The translations under genes were made by a program, and so were the position numbers. From NCBI GenBank assembly GCA_029258815.1, contig JAPDJZ010000128.1:1-21820 (forward strand): a stretch of 21,820 nt of DNA. Reading direction: 5' to 3'. The DNA is from an archaeon (lineage in GTDB: Archaea > Thermoproteota > Nitrososphaeria_A > Caldarchaeales > Wolframiiraptoraceae). A model generated the notes under the pieces. That model did no database searches. It had not been told where the DNA came from and worked only from the letters and a program-made list of their open reading frames with translations. Within the stretch, counting starts at the first letter, position 1. The number at the start of each line of letters is the position of its first letter. Below, piece by piece: positions 14,352 to 21,201 of this stretch.

Positions 14352-15182
14352 TTAGGTCTTGCACGAGAGCCCCTCCAATCTATCGATTATCTCGTCCGCA
14401 ACCTCCCTCGGATGCTTTAGGGACGGTTTGATCCCGAGGAAGCCTAAGCGCTTTGTTAGAGAAACTATCTGAGGGGGTAGGAGGTTGCAGGATCTTAGAA
14501 GCTCCTCGTCTAGGAAGATTTCGTCGGCCTCCCCGTCGGCGACTATCCTCCCCCGCCTCATCAAGATCACCCTAGGCTTAAGCTGAGCCGCGAACTCCAC
14601 GTCGTGGGTCGAGATTATGATGGTCCTGCCCTGCTCCCTTAGAAGCTTAATCATCTGGAGGAGCTTCTCCTTCTGAAGCTGATCCTGCCCGGTCGTGGGC
14701 TCGTCAAGGGCGATAACCTTCGGAGACCAGGCCAAGATCACGGCCAGGGCCAGCCTCTTCTTCTCCCCGCCGCTGAGCATGAAGGGCGAGGCGTCGGAAT
14801 ACTTCTCGAGCTCCATGAACTTTAGCGCCCAGTCAACCCTCCGCTCGACGACCCTCTCGCTATACCCGAAGTTCCTCAGGGCGAAGGCCGCCTCCTCCCA
14901 GACGCTGCTTGAGAAGAACATGTCCTCGGCGTTCTGGAAGACCAGCCCAACGGTTCTAGCGAGCTGGGCCACGGTGGCCTTCCGCGTATCTACTCCGTCG
15001 ACGAGAACCCTGCCGCTCGTCGGCTTGAGCAGCCCGTTTAGATGCTTTAGGAGGGTGGTCTTCCCGGCTCCGTTCTCGCCCATCAGGGCAACCACCTCGC
15101 CGTCGCCTATCCTCAGGGATACGCCGTCGAGGGCTTTCACGCCGCTCGGATAAACGAATTCCACGGACTCGAAGGCGATCAT
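14352..15182 (-). CDS. ecfA2: ECF transporter ATPase subunit (A2)
   Basis: The 276-residue ABC ATPase has Walker A GENGAGKT (35-42), Q-loop VFQNAEDMFF, signature LSGGEKKRLALA (136-147), Walker B VIALDEPTTGQD and switch H193 in STHDVEF. The Q-loop and FFSSSV stretch are typical for EcfA/CbiO. It powers uptake with EcfT and a separate S component. Its ATG overlaps the EcfA1 stop as ATGA, so the ATPases are translationally coupled and probably act as a pair. C-terminal residues after about 240 lack a named domain. Confidence 0.92.
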   Translation of the reverse strand: MIAFESVEFVYPSGVKALDGVSLRIGDGEVVALMGENGAGKTTLLKHLNGLLKPTSGRVLVDGVDTRKATVAQLARTVGLVFQNAEDMFFSSSVWEEAAFALRNFGYSERVVERRVDWALKFMELEKYSDASPFMLSGGEKKRLALAVILAWSPKVIALDEPTTGQDQLQKEKLLQMIKLLREQGRTIIISTHDVEFAAQLKPRVILMRRGRIVADGEADEIFLDEELLRSCNLLPPQIVSLTKRLGFLGIKPSLKHPREVADEIIDRLEGLSCKT

Positions 15183-16075
15183 GCGATGAACCCCCTAACC
15201 CTCTCGACGAACTCGTCGACGCTAAGCGGAATCTTCTCGAATCTTAGGCATCCGCCGCGCAGGTTCACGTAGCGAGCCACCTCGGAGGCCCTCGGCAAGG
15301 CTATCCCGTAGGCTAGGAGATCTCCCCCCTCCAAAACGCTCCTCGGATCCGAGTCGTAGACGATCCTCCCCCGATCCATCACCATGAGCCTGCTCGCGTG
15401 GGGCAGAAGGAGCTCGAGCCTATGCTCCGATATGATTATCGTCAGCCCTTCGCGTCTATTTAGCTCGACTATCGAGTCGATGAGGCTCTTCGCCGAGGCG
15501 GGGTCTAGGGAGCTCGTGGGCTCGTCGAGCAGGAGCACGTCGGGCTTCATGGCTAGAATCGAGGCTATCGCGACCTTCTGCTTCTGACCGCCCGAAAGCT
15601 CGAAGGGAGACCTATCCCTCAGATCCTCTATTCCGAGAAGCTTTAAAGCCCATTCAACACGCTCCAGAATCACCTCCCTCGGGAGGCCGAGGTTCTCCAA
15701 GGGAAACGCCACGTCGGCCTCGACGCTCAACGCGAATAGCTGGTTATCCGGGTTCTGGAAGACCATCCCGGCCTTCTGGGATAGGATGTGGGGCGGCGTC
15801 TCCCGGGTGTCCATGCCGCAGACCAGAACCCTGCCCGAGAAATCTCCTTCATAGAAGTTCGGGATGAGCCCGTTCAAGCATCTTAGGAGGGTGGTCTTAC
15901 CGCACCCGCTTCTACCGGCTAGAACGACGAAATCCCCCCGCTTAACCTCGAGCGTTATATCTTTCAGCGCGTAATCCTCGCTTCCGAGATACCTGAAGGA
16001 GAGGTTATCGACCTTGATTACGGCTTCAGCTCCGAGACGGGAGCCCCCAGAAGCTCCCTCACCAGCTCTACGCAT
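15179..16075 (-). CDS. ecfA1: ECF transporter ATPase subunit (A1)
   Basis: The 298-residue ABC ATPase has Walker A GRSGCGKT (54-61), Q107 in VFQNPDNQLF, signature LSGGQKQKVAIA (160-171), Walker B LLLDEPTSSLDP and the switch histidine in ISEHRLE. The NQLFALSVEADVAF stretch is a hallmark of EcfA-type subunits. Start ATG 16075 lies 58 bases inside the DHH gene. No ATG, GTG or TTG occurs further down in this frame before the conserved region, and GGAG precedes it by about 11 bases, so the overlap looks real. The first 18 residues (Gly/Ala rich) are outside the domain. Confidence 0.92.
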   Translation of the reverse strand: MRRAGEGASGGSRLGAEAVIKVDNLSFRYLGSEDYALKDITLEVKRGDFVVLAGRSGCGKTTLLRCLNGLIPNFYEGDFSGRVLVCGMDTRETPPHILSQKAGMVFQNPDNQLFALSVEADVAFPLENLGLPREVILERVEWALKLLGIEDLRDRSPFELSGGQKQKVAIASILAMKPDVLLLDEPTSSLDPASAKSLIDSIVELNRREGLTIIISEHRLELLLPHASRLMVMDRGRIVYDSDPRSVLEGGDLLAYGIALPRASEVARYVNLRGGCLRFEKIPLSVDEFVERVRGFIA

Positions 16076-17037
16076 CGATTTAGAATCTCCTCCGGCTCCC
16101 CCTTCGCGCAGAGCGCCCTCGCCGCGGATGAATGACCACCTCCATGACCCTCGAACTCAGCCCCGATCCGGGCAGCGATATCTCTCCCCACATTTATTCC
16201 TGTTGCCTCTACGAAGTCTCGCGTAGCCCTGAGGGACACCACTACGCCCTCTCCGGACTCCCCGGCCACGATCGAGAGGTGGGCGCCGAGACCTGTCAAG
16301 CCTCTAGCGGCCGAGCTTTGGAAGCTGCTGAGCTTACTCGCGGCTATAAGCCAATTCCCGGCGCGGTAGATCCTAAGCCTAGCAGCGGCCTTAAGCCTAG
16401 CTATCCTCTCGGATGGATCCATCCCGGTCTCGAGCTTCTGTATAACGTCTCTCGGATCAACTCCGTAGCCCACGAGCCTGCAAACCTTCTTGAAGGTCTC
16501 CGAGTCGGCTACCGAGAGCCGAACCGTATCATAGTATATTCCGAGGAAGAGCGCTTCAGCCTCCCGCGCCGACAGCCCGTACCCGAGATACTCCGCCAGG
16601 TCGAGGACTATCTCGCAAACCGATTGATACTCCTCCGAGGCGTGGACCTCGGCTTTGCCCCCGAAGCTCTCGGGGCTCGTGGAATGATGATCGATTACGA
16701 CGACCGGTCTTCCTGAATCCAGAACCCAGGCGAGGCCATCGAGTTGCTCGGGGGAGCCGCAGTCGAGAACTATGAAGTAGTGGGCCTCCTCCAGATCCTC
16801 CCCGGATTCGGCGAACCTGAGCTCCTCGAGGAGGAGGGCGCTGTGCGTCGAAACCTCGGACGGTATCCTGAACAGGACCCTGCGCAGGCCGAACTCCCTA
16901 GACAGGATTCCCGAGAGCACGTATGCCGAGCCTATCGAGTCCGGGTCTCCGCCGCTGTGGATCAATATCGCGGCCACACTTCCGGAGAGCCCCCTCAGCC
17001 TCTCCGCGATGCCCCGGATGAAACCCGGATCCCTCAT
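16018..17037 (-). CDS. DHH-family phosphoesterase
   Basis: The 339-residue protein has the four metal-site motifs of the DHH family: HSGGDPDSIGSA (27-38), LDCGS (91-95), VIDHHS with D116-H117-H118, and a DHHA1 segment FEGHGGGHSSAARA near residue 300. Members include nanoRNases, pAp phosphatases and archaeal nucleases related to RecJ. In archaea this gene often follows pcc1 and prefoldin beta, as here, and its substrate in that setting is not settled. It overlaps the prefoldin stop by 4 bases (ATGA-like) and its own 3' end overlaps EcfA1 by 58 bases. Cytoplasmic; no membrane segment. Confidence 0.9.
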   Translation of the reverse strand: MRDPGFIRGIAERLRGLSGSVAAILIHSGGDPDSIGSAYVLSGILSREFGLRRVLFRIPSEVSTHSALLLEELRFAESGEDLEEAHYFIVLDCGSPEQLDGLAWVLDSGRPVVVIDHHSTSPESFGGKAEVHASEEYQSVCEIVLDLAEYLGYGLSAREAEALFLGIYYDTVRLSVADSETFKKVCRLVGYGVDPRDVIQKLETGMDPSERIARLKAAARLRIYRAGNWLIAASKLSSFQSSAARGLTGLGAHLSIVAGESGEGVVVSLRATRDFVEATGINVGRDIAARIGAEFEGHGGGHSSAARALCAKGEPEEILNRCVELVRELLGAPVSELKP

Positions 17038-17399
17038 CCAACACCTTTCCCTGAGAGAGCCTGCTTAAGCTCCTTCTGAAGATCCTCGAGCTGCTCCCGG
17101 GCCCGCTGCTCCTGCTTCTCCAGAAGCCTAAGCCGGGTCTCCGTAAGCTCCCTCTTCTCCCCAAGCTCCTCGAGAAGCTTCTGCTTGCTCGTCTGAACGA
17201 GGACCGGGCCGACGGCCTTATAGACCACGACGTCGTCCGGGGATTTCTGGAGCTCCTCAAGCGCGTCCTTTAGCTCGACGAGCTCGACCTCGAGCCTCTG
17301 CTTCTCGACTAGGATCGCGTTTAGGGTCTGCTGGAGCTGCTGGAAGCGGGCGACCTGCTGCCTTACGCTCGGGGGAAGCTCTTCACCACCAGCCGACAT
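17034..17399 (-). CDS. pfdB: Prefoldin beta subunit
   Basis: The 121-residue protein is two long coiled-coil helices (VARFQQLQQTLNAILVEKQR and RLLEKQEQRAREQLEDLQKE) joined by a beta-hairpin segment VVVYKAVGPVLVQTSKQKLLEEL, the standard beta-subunit layout of about 120 residues. Beta subunits join two alpha subunits to make the hexameric jellyfish chaperone that hands unfolded proteins to the thermosome. A TATA element 28 bases before ATG 17399 and the 38-base gap after pcc1 point to a possible own promoter. It overlaps the DHH gene by 4 bases. Confidence 0.94.
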   Translation of the reverse strand: MSAGGEELPPSVRQQVARFQQLQQTLNAILVEKQRLEVELVELKDALEELQKSPDDVVVYKAVGPVLVQTSKQKLLEELGEKRELTETRLRLLEKQEQRAREQLEDLQKELKQALSGKGVG

Positions 17400-17423
17400 T
17401 CCACCAAACCCGGGTTTAGGAAG

Positions 17424-17431
17424 CTTAAAAG
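17424..17431 (-). promoter_or_regulatory. Possible TATA box before prefoldin beta
   Basis: CTTTTAAG on the minus strand is centred about 28 bases before ATG 17399, in the 38-base gap between pcc1 and prefoldin. It would allow a separate transcript from the pcc1 one. Confidence 0.4.
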
Positions 17432-17437
17432 AATTGT

Positions 17438-17710
17438 TCAGAGAAGCCTTATCGACCTGAGAACGGAGTCGATGAACCTCAGGAAGGAGTTTGAGGCGGC
17501 TCTGAGAGCCACCGGGTCCGCAGCCGAGATCCCGAGTATCACGCCTCCCTCCACGAGCTCGAGCTTCACCGAAGTTCTTCGAGATGGAGCATCCCTAACC
17601 TCGGGGAGGATCGCGCGGTAGAGTATCCTCGCCTCCTCATCCCCCAGATGGAGGAAGACATTAAGCTTGAAGTTCATCTCGCCGGAAGGCTTAACACTAC
17701 GCTCACCCAT
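17438..17710 (-). CDS. pcc1: KEOPS complex subunit Pcc1
   Basis: The 90-residue protein has the small Pcc1 fold: FKLNVFLHLGDEEARILYRAILPE, then SVKLELVEGGVILGISAADPVALRAASNSFLRFIDSV, which holds the conserved AxDxxALRAAxNSxLR segment. Pcc1 dimerises and bridges Kae1 in KEOPS, which adds N6-threonylcarbamoyl to adenosine 37 of tRNAs. The first 11 residues before MNFKLNV are unusual; ATG 17677 could be the true start. ATG 17710 has GTGAGG 4 bases upstream. In many archaea this gene follows ribosomal L37Ae and RNA polymerase subunit P. Here a divergent permease lies next to it instead. Confidence 0.88.
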   Translation of the reverse strand: MGERSVKPSGEMNFKLNVFLHLGDEEARILYRAILPEVRDAPSRRTSVKLELVEGGVILGISAADPVALRAASNSFLRFIDSVLRSIRLL

Positions 17711-17753
17711 AAGGCCTCACGCTCTTCTGGGGAAGGGGTTCAGAGTAGTCCAT
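17703..17753 (-). CDS. Short upstream reading frame overlapping the pcc1 start
   Basis: ATG 17753 opens a 16-residue frame (MDYSEPLPQKSVRPYG) that ends at TGA 17703-17705, so its stop overlaps the pcc1 ATG in the string ATGGGTGA. GGAG at 17760-17763 lies 6 bases before it. It may be a leader peptide that couples translation to pcc1, or chance. No homology is claimed. Confidence 0.3.
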   Translation of the reverse strand: MDYSEPLPQKSVRPYG

Positions 17754-17767
17754 CGGGTTCTCCGGCG

Positions 17768-17788
17768 GTCTTCTAAACATTAGAAGAC
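17768..17788. repeat. Perfect 9-bp inverted repeat upstream of the APC permease TATA box
   Basis: The arms are GTCTTCTAA (17768-17776) and TTAGAAGAC (17780-17788), separated by ACA. The right arm ends 8 bases before the TATA element at 17797-17804, at about -38 to -58 relative to the inferred permease transcript start. This is where archaeal regulators often bind. No plus-strand gene reads into it from upstream, so a terminator for such a gene is unlikely. Confidence 0.7.
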
Positions 17789-17796
17789 TGGAACTA

Positions 17797-17804
17797 TTAT
17801 ATAT
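17797..17804. promoter_or_regulatory. TATA element of the APC permease, possibly shared with pcc1
   Basis: TTATATAT is centred about 46 bases before ATG 17847, giving a leader of about 21 bases that contains GAGGTG. On the minus strand GATATATAAT could start a transcript near 17775, about 65 bases before pcc1. Confidence 0.6.
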
Positions 17805-17846
17805 CGTTGTGATAGAGAAGGGGAAAGGCTCCTTGAGGTGGGAAGA

Positions 17847-19406
17847 ATGAGCGGAGACGTATATGTCAGGAGAGCGTCCGGCCTAGTCCGCAATATCTCG
17901 GCATGGGATGCCATGATCTTCAATATAATGGTCATGGCGCCGATGGCGATCCTGGTTTACGGCGTCTGGGCGTCGATAATCTATCCCGGGGCTCATCTGC
18001 CGACGACCGCGCTTCTAGCGATACCAATAAGCATAATCATAGGTCTCTTCTACGCGCTCCTCTCGATAGCGATGCCGAGGGCTGGAGGAGACTACATCTG
18101 GGTTAGCAGGATTCTCCACCCGGCGATAGGCTACTCGATAAACTTCTTCCTCTTCATGGTGATCTTAAGCGTTGCCGGAGCTTATATCCCGTGGTTTACT
18201 CAGTACGTCCTAGCACCGGTCCTAGAGGTGCACGGGCTGACGGATCTTGCGGCGACGGTTTCGTCAAACGAGTTCACCTTCGTCTTCGCGGTAATCTACT
18301 ACCTGATCTGCGCGGTAATAATTTCCCGTGGAGCCAAGGCTACGGCGAAGGTTCTTTGGGCATACTTCATTCTAGTCTTGGTAGGGCTCGCGATCTACGC
18401 CGGAGCGTTATTCCTAATTGGAAGGGGAGTTTTCGCGGCGAACTTCTCGGCGGCGACGGGAGTGAGCTACGAGGAGATAATTGAGGCGGCGGTTGACGCG
18501 GGCTATCCGACAGGCTTCCTTCTAACAGCAACGCTTCTAGGATTAACCTTCACCTACATCAACTTCCTAGGATTCAACTTCTCGATCTACCTAGCCGGAG
18601 AGATCAAAGAGGTTCAGAAATCCCAGATAATCGCGATCGTGGGAGCAGTCCTCCTCTTCGGATTCATAGACTGGCTAGCCTACGAGGCCGCCTATGTGGG
18701 AATGGGCGGAGACTTCCTAGGAGCACTATCCTACCTATACGCCATCGGAAGCGACATCTATCCATTCGGCTCCCGAGAGCCGTTCTTCATGTGGCTCTTC
18801 AGATACGCGGTAGATCCGACAACCTATACGATCTTCATGGCCGGCTGGGGCGCGATGGTCCTAGCGGCGATCCTAACCTACGTGGCGGCCGCCGTAAGAT
18901 TCGTCTTCGCATGGTCCTTCGACCGAGTCGTCCCGACATTCCTCTCGAACGTTGACATGCGGTATCACTCGCCATACGCCGCCCTGATCTTCGTAACGAT
19001 AGTCGCGATAGTCTTCCAAGCCCTATGGCTTTGGACGCCGCTCCTCCAATACTTCGCCTACATAGTATTCGGATGGATGATAATGCAGATAATAACCTCG
19101 ATCGCCGGCATAGTCTTCCCGAAGCGGAGGCCAGACATTTGGGAGCGGTCTCCAGCGATCGTCAAGGCCAAGGTTGGGGGCGTTCCGGTTCTAAGCATAC
19201 TCGCCGTGATCTCGATAATCCTCGCCGCATACCTAGGATACGCCAGCATATCGCCCGCCTTCGTCGGAGAACTTGACCCCGGGATAATGGCCTTCACGAT
19301 AGGGCTCTTCATAATCGGGCTGGTGATCTACGCGATATCGTCGCTATACCATCGGAGAGTCGGGATACCGCTCGAGCTATCCTTCAAAGAGCTCCCGCCG
19401 GAGTAA
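17847..19406 (+). CDS. APC-superfamily amino acid permease
   Basis: The 519-residue protein shows about twelve hydrophobic segments. The N-terminus SGLVRNISAWDAMIFNIMVM matches the start of the amino acid-polyamine-organocation family, and helix 2-3 carries SIAMPRAGGDYIWVSRILHP, the G-G-x-Y-x-W/V signature. A later charged loop EIKEVQKSQIIAI and the C-terminal ELSFKELPPE also fit. It likely imports amino acids or related amines; the substrate is not readable. ATG 17847 was chosen over GTG 17838 because GAGGTG (17835-17840) then lies 6 bases upstream. It precedes a metallophosphoesterase by 10 bases, so they are probably co-transcribed. A 9-bp inverted repeat upstream suggests regulation. Confidence 0.88.
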   Translation: MSGDVYVRRASGLVRNISAWDAMIFNIMVMAPMAILVYGVWASIIYPGAHLPTTALLAIPISIIIGLFYALLSIAMPRAGGDYIWVSRILHPAIGYSINFFLFMVILSVAGAYIPWFTQYVLAPVLEVHGLTDLAATVSSNEFTFVFAVIYYLICAVIISRGAKATAKVLWAYFILVLVGLAIYAGALFLIGRGVFAANFSAATGVSYEEIIEAAVDAGYPTGFLLTATLLGLTFTYINFLGFNFSIYLAGEIKEVQKSQIIAIVGAVLLFGFIDWLAYEAAYVGMGGDFLGALSYLYAIGSDIYPFGSREPFFMWLFRYAVDPTTYTIFMAGWGAMVLAAILTYVAAAVRFVFAWSFDRVVPTFLSNVDMRYHSPYAALIFVTIVAIVFQALWLWTPLLQYFAYIVFGWMIMQIITSIAGIVFPKRRPDIWERSPAIVKAKVGGVPVLSILAVISIILAAYLGYASISPAFVGELDPGIMAFTIGLFIIGLVIYAISSLYHRRVGIPLELSFKELPPE

Positions 19407-19416
19407 AGGAGATACC

Positions 19417-20370
19417 ATGCCGCCCAAACTCCGAATATTTTTTGCATCGGACGTTCACGGAAGCGAGGTCTGCTTCAAGAAGTTCGTCAACGCCGCCGAG
19501 TTCTACAAAGCCGACGTGCTGATCATGGGGGGAGATCTAACCGGGAAGTTCGTAATCCCCATCTTCAAGATCGGGGGCGAATATCAGGCCAAGTTCGCCG
19601 GCGAGGAGTACTCCTTGAAAGAGCAGGAGCTGGAGAAGTTCCTTCAGAGAGTTAGGGATTCCGGGTACTATCCATACCTAACGACGAAAGAGGAGTGGGA
19701 TGATCTGGTGAATGACGAATCCAAGATGAACGCCCTGTTCATAGAGTTGATGAAGGAATCCATTAGAAGGTGGATCGAATACGCCGAGTCGAAGCTTCGG
19801 GGGAAAGGCGTCAAATGCTACGTTATGCCGGGCAACGACGATCATCCGGCGATAGACGAGATATTAAACTCCTCAGATGTAGTCGAGAACCCGCATGAGA
19901 GGGTCGTCGAGATAGCCGATGGCCTGAAGATGCTTAGCCTAGGTTACTCGAACATAACCCCGTGGAAGTGTCCGAGAGATATACCGGAGGAGGAGCTCGA
20001 AAAGAAAATCGAGAAGCTTATGAACGAGGCCGGGGAAGGAGGGGAGCTGATCTACAACATACACGTCCCGCCGTACGCTTCGGGAATAGACGAGGCGCCG
20101 GAGCTGGACGAGAATATGAGGCCTAAGCTCGGGCCCGGCGGCCAGGTGATGGTTTCCCCGGTTGGTAGTAAGGCGGTTCGTAGGGCCATCGAGAAGTATC
20201 AGCCTATGATGGGCTTACACGGCCACATTCACGAGGCTAAGGGATTTGCGAAGATAAGGAAGACGATATGCTTTAACCCGGGAAGCGAGTATCAGGAAGG
20301 AATTCTGAGAGGGGTGCTGATTCAGATAGATAAGGGCAGGGTTAGGGACTTTATCTTCACCTCCGGCTAG
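19417..20370 (+). CDS. Calcineurin-like metallophosphoesterase
   Basis: The 317-residue protein has the family metal motifs in order: SDVHGS (D12, H14), GGDLTG (D40), GNDDH near residue 140, an HVPPYASG histidine and GLHGHIHEA near the C-terminus. An unusual insert of about 80 residues, charged and helical (ELEKFLQRVRDSGYY, MKESIRRWIEYAESK), lies between the second and third motifs. It hydrolyses a phosphoester; the substrate is unknown. AAGGAGAT sits just before ATG 19417. It follows the permease by 10 bases, so it is likely in its operon, though a functional tie is not evident. Its end overlaps the nucleotidyltransferase-like gene on the other strand by 4 bases. Confidence 0.86.
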   Translation: MPPKLRIFFASDVHGSEVCFKKFVNAAEFYKADVLIMGGDLTGKFVIPIFKIGGEYQAKFAGEEYSLKEQELEKFLQRVRDSGYYPYLTTKEEWDDLVNDESKMNALFIELMKESIRRWIEYAESKLRGKGVKCYVMPGNDDHPAIDEILNSSDVVENPHERVVEIADGLKMLSLGYSNITPWKCPRDIPEEELEKKIEKLMNEAGEGGELIYNIHVPPYASGIDEAPELDENMRPKLGPGGQVMVSPVGSKAVRRAIEKYQPMMGLHGHIHEAKGFAKIRKTICFNPGSEYQEGILRGVLIQIDKGRVRDFIFTSG

Positions 20371-21179
20371 CGATAAAGCTCTTCAACATCCCTCCAGTAC
20401 TTCTTTTTCTCGCCCTGCTTCGCCCTCTTCGTCCACTTCTTCGTCTTCGGGCAACTATCTAGCAATTCTATTAGCTTCTTTATCTTCGATTCCACATCTC
20501 GATATTCTTCCTCCGAGAGCAGGGACTCCCTCCTATACCTTTGGGCGTAGCTAAGGGTTTTGGAGAGGTTGTTTCGAAAGTCCATCCAGAAGCCCCAATC
20601 ATCTCCGAGAATCTCGGCGAGCCGGTCTAGGTTTATCACATCTTCGTCTCCGTGACCCAGCTCATGCGCTCTGAGAAGGATTATCACGTCTTTGATATCT
20701 TTCTCGTTTATCTGGTGAATTTGAAGCTTCTCGAGTAGGAGATCCGTTACGGTTATCGTGGGGTAGTCTAACTCGAGCCTGCCCTTCCCAAGCTTCCCGA
20801 ACTCTATATCGTGGCTGAAGATCAGCTTATCGAAGAAGATATCCACGTGATAGAGGTTCTGCGGATGATAGTATAGAAGCCTATCCTTCCCATGTAGCAG
20901 TAGGAATTGACGAGAGATGTTGAATGATAGATCCTTCTCCATCAGCTTCCGGATGGCGCCCCACTGCGAGGAGTATCCTATGAGATCTATATCGGTGAAT
21001 GATTTGCCGGAGTCCGCTCCAAGCCTTCCAAGCCTTTTATGGAGATCTTCGAAGCCCTTACTGTGAAGCCTTATCGCTATCGCTCCTAGGATTCTAAGGA
21101 TAACGCCCTTTGAGTTCGCCGAATCAACTATCCTAACCGCCTCTCTGATCATCTCCTCGTCGCTTAGCTGGGCGACCAC
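20367..21179 (-). CDS. Nucleotidyltransferase-fold protein (AbiEii/MNT-like)
   Basis: The 270-residue protein has a polymerase-beta-like pattern: LGAIAIRLHS near residue 31, FTDIDLIGYSSQ with D63 and D65, and a third acidic residue D113 in YHVDIFFDKL. TVTDLLLEKLQIHQINEKDIKDVIILL resembles the KLQ...KD..D motif after the catalytic domain in AbiEii-like proteins. The C-terminus is basic (KTKKWTKRAKQGEKKKYW). Such proteins can be toxins, housekeeping nucleotidyltransferases or unknown. GTG 21179 has GGAGGT 8 bases upstream and lies 22 bases after the formamidase stop, so they share a transcript. No AbiEi-like antitoxin is in view, so I do not call it a toxin. Confidence 0.7.
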   Translation of the reverse strand: MVAQLSDEEMIREAVRIVDSANSKGVILRILGAIAIRLHSKGFEDLHKRLGRLGADSGKSFTDIDLIGYSSQWGAIRKLMEKDLSFNISRQFLLLHGKDRLLYYHPQNLYHVDIFFDKLIFSHDIEFGKLGKGRLELDYPTITVTDLLLEKLQIHQINEKDIKDVIILLRAHELGHGDEDVINLDRLAEILGDDWGFWMDFRNNLSKTLSYAQRYRRESLLSEEEYRDVESKIKKLIELLDSCPKTKKWTKRAKQGEKKKYWRDVEELYR

Positions 21180-21201
21180 CTTCCAGCACCTCCGAATCTA
21201 T

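Noticed and set aside
14695..15153. A 152-residue plus-strand frame inside ecfA2
   Set aside because: It runs antisense to the ATPase motifs, is Ser/Phe/Pro-rich and matches no family.
16132..16716. A 194-residue plus-strand frame inside the DHH gene
   Set aside because: It mirrors the conserved DHH coding sequence and shows no family motif.
17768..17788. The inverted repeat as a transcription terminator
   Set aside because: No gene on either strand reads into it from a nearby 3' end, and no T-run follows either arm.
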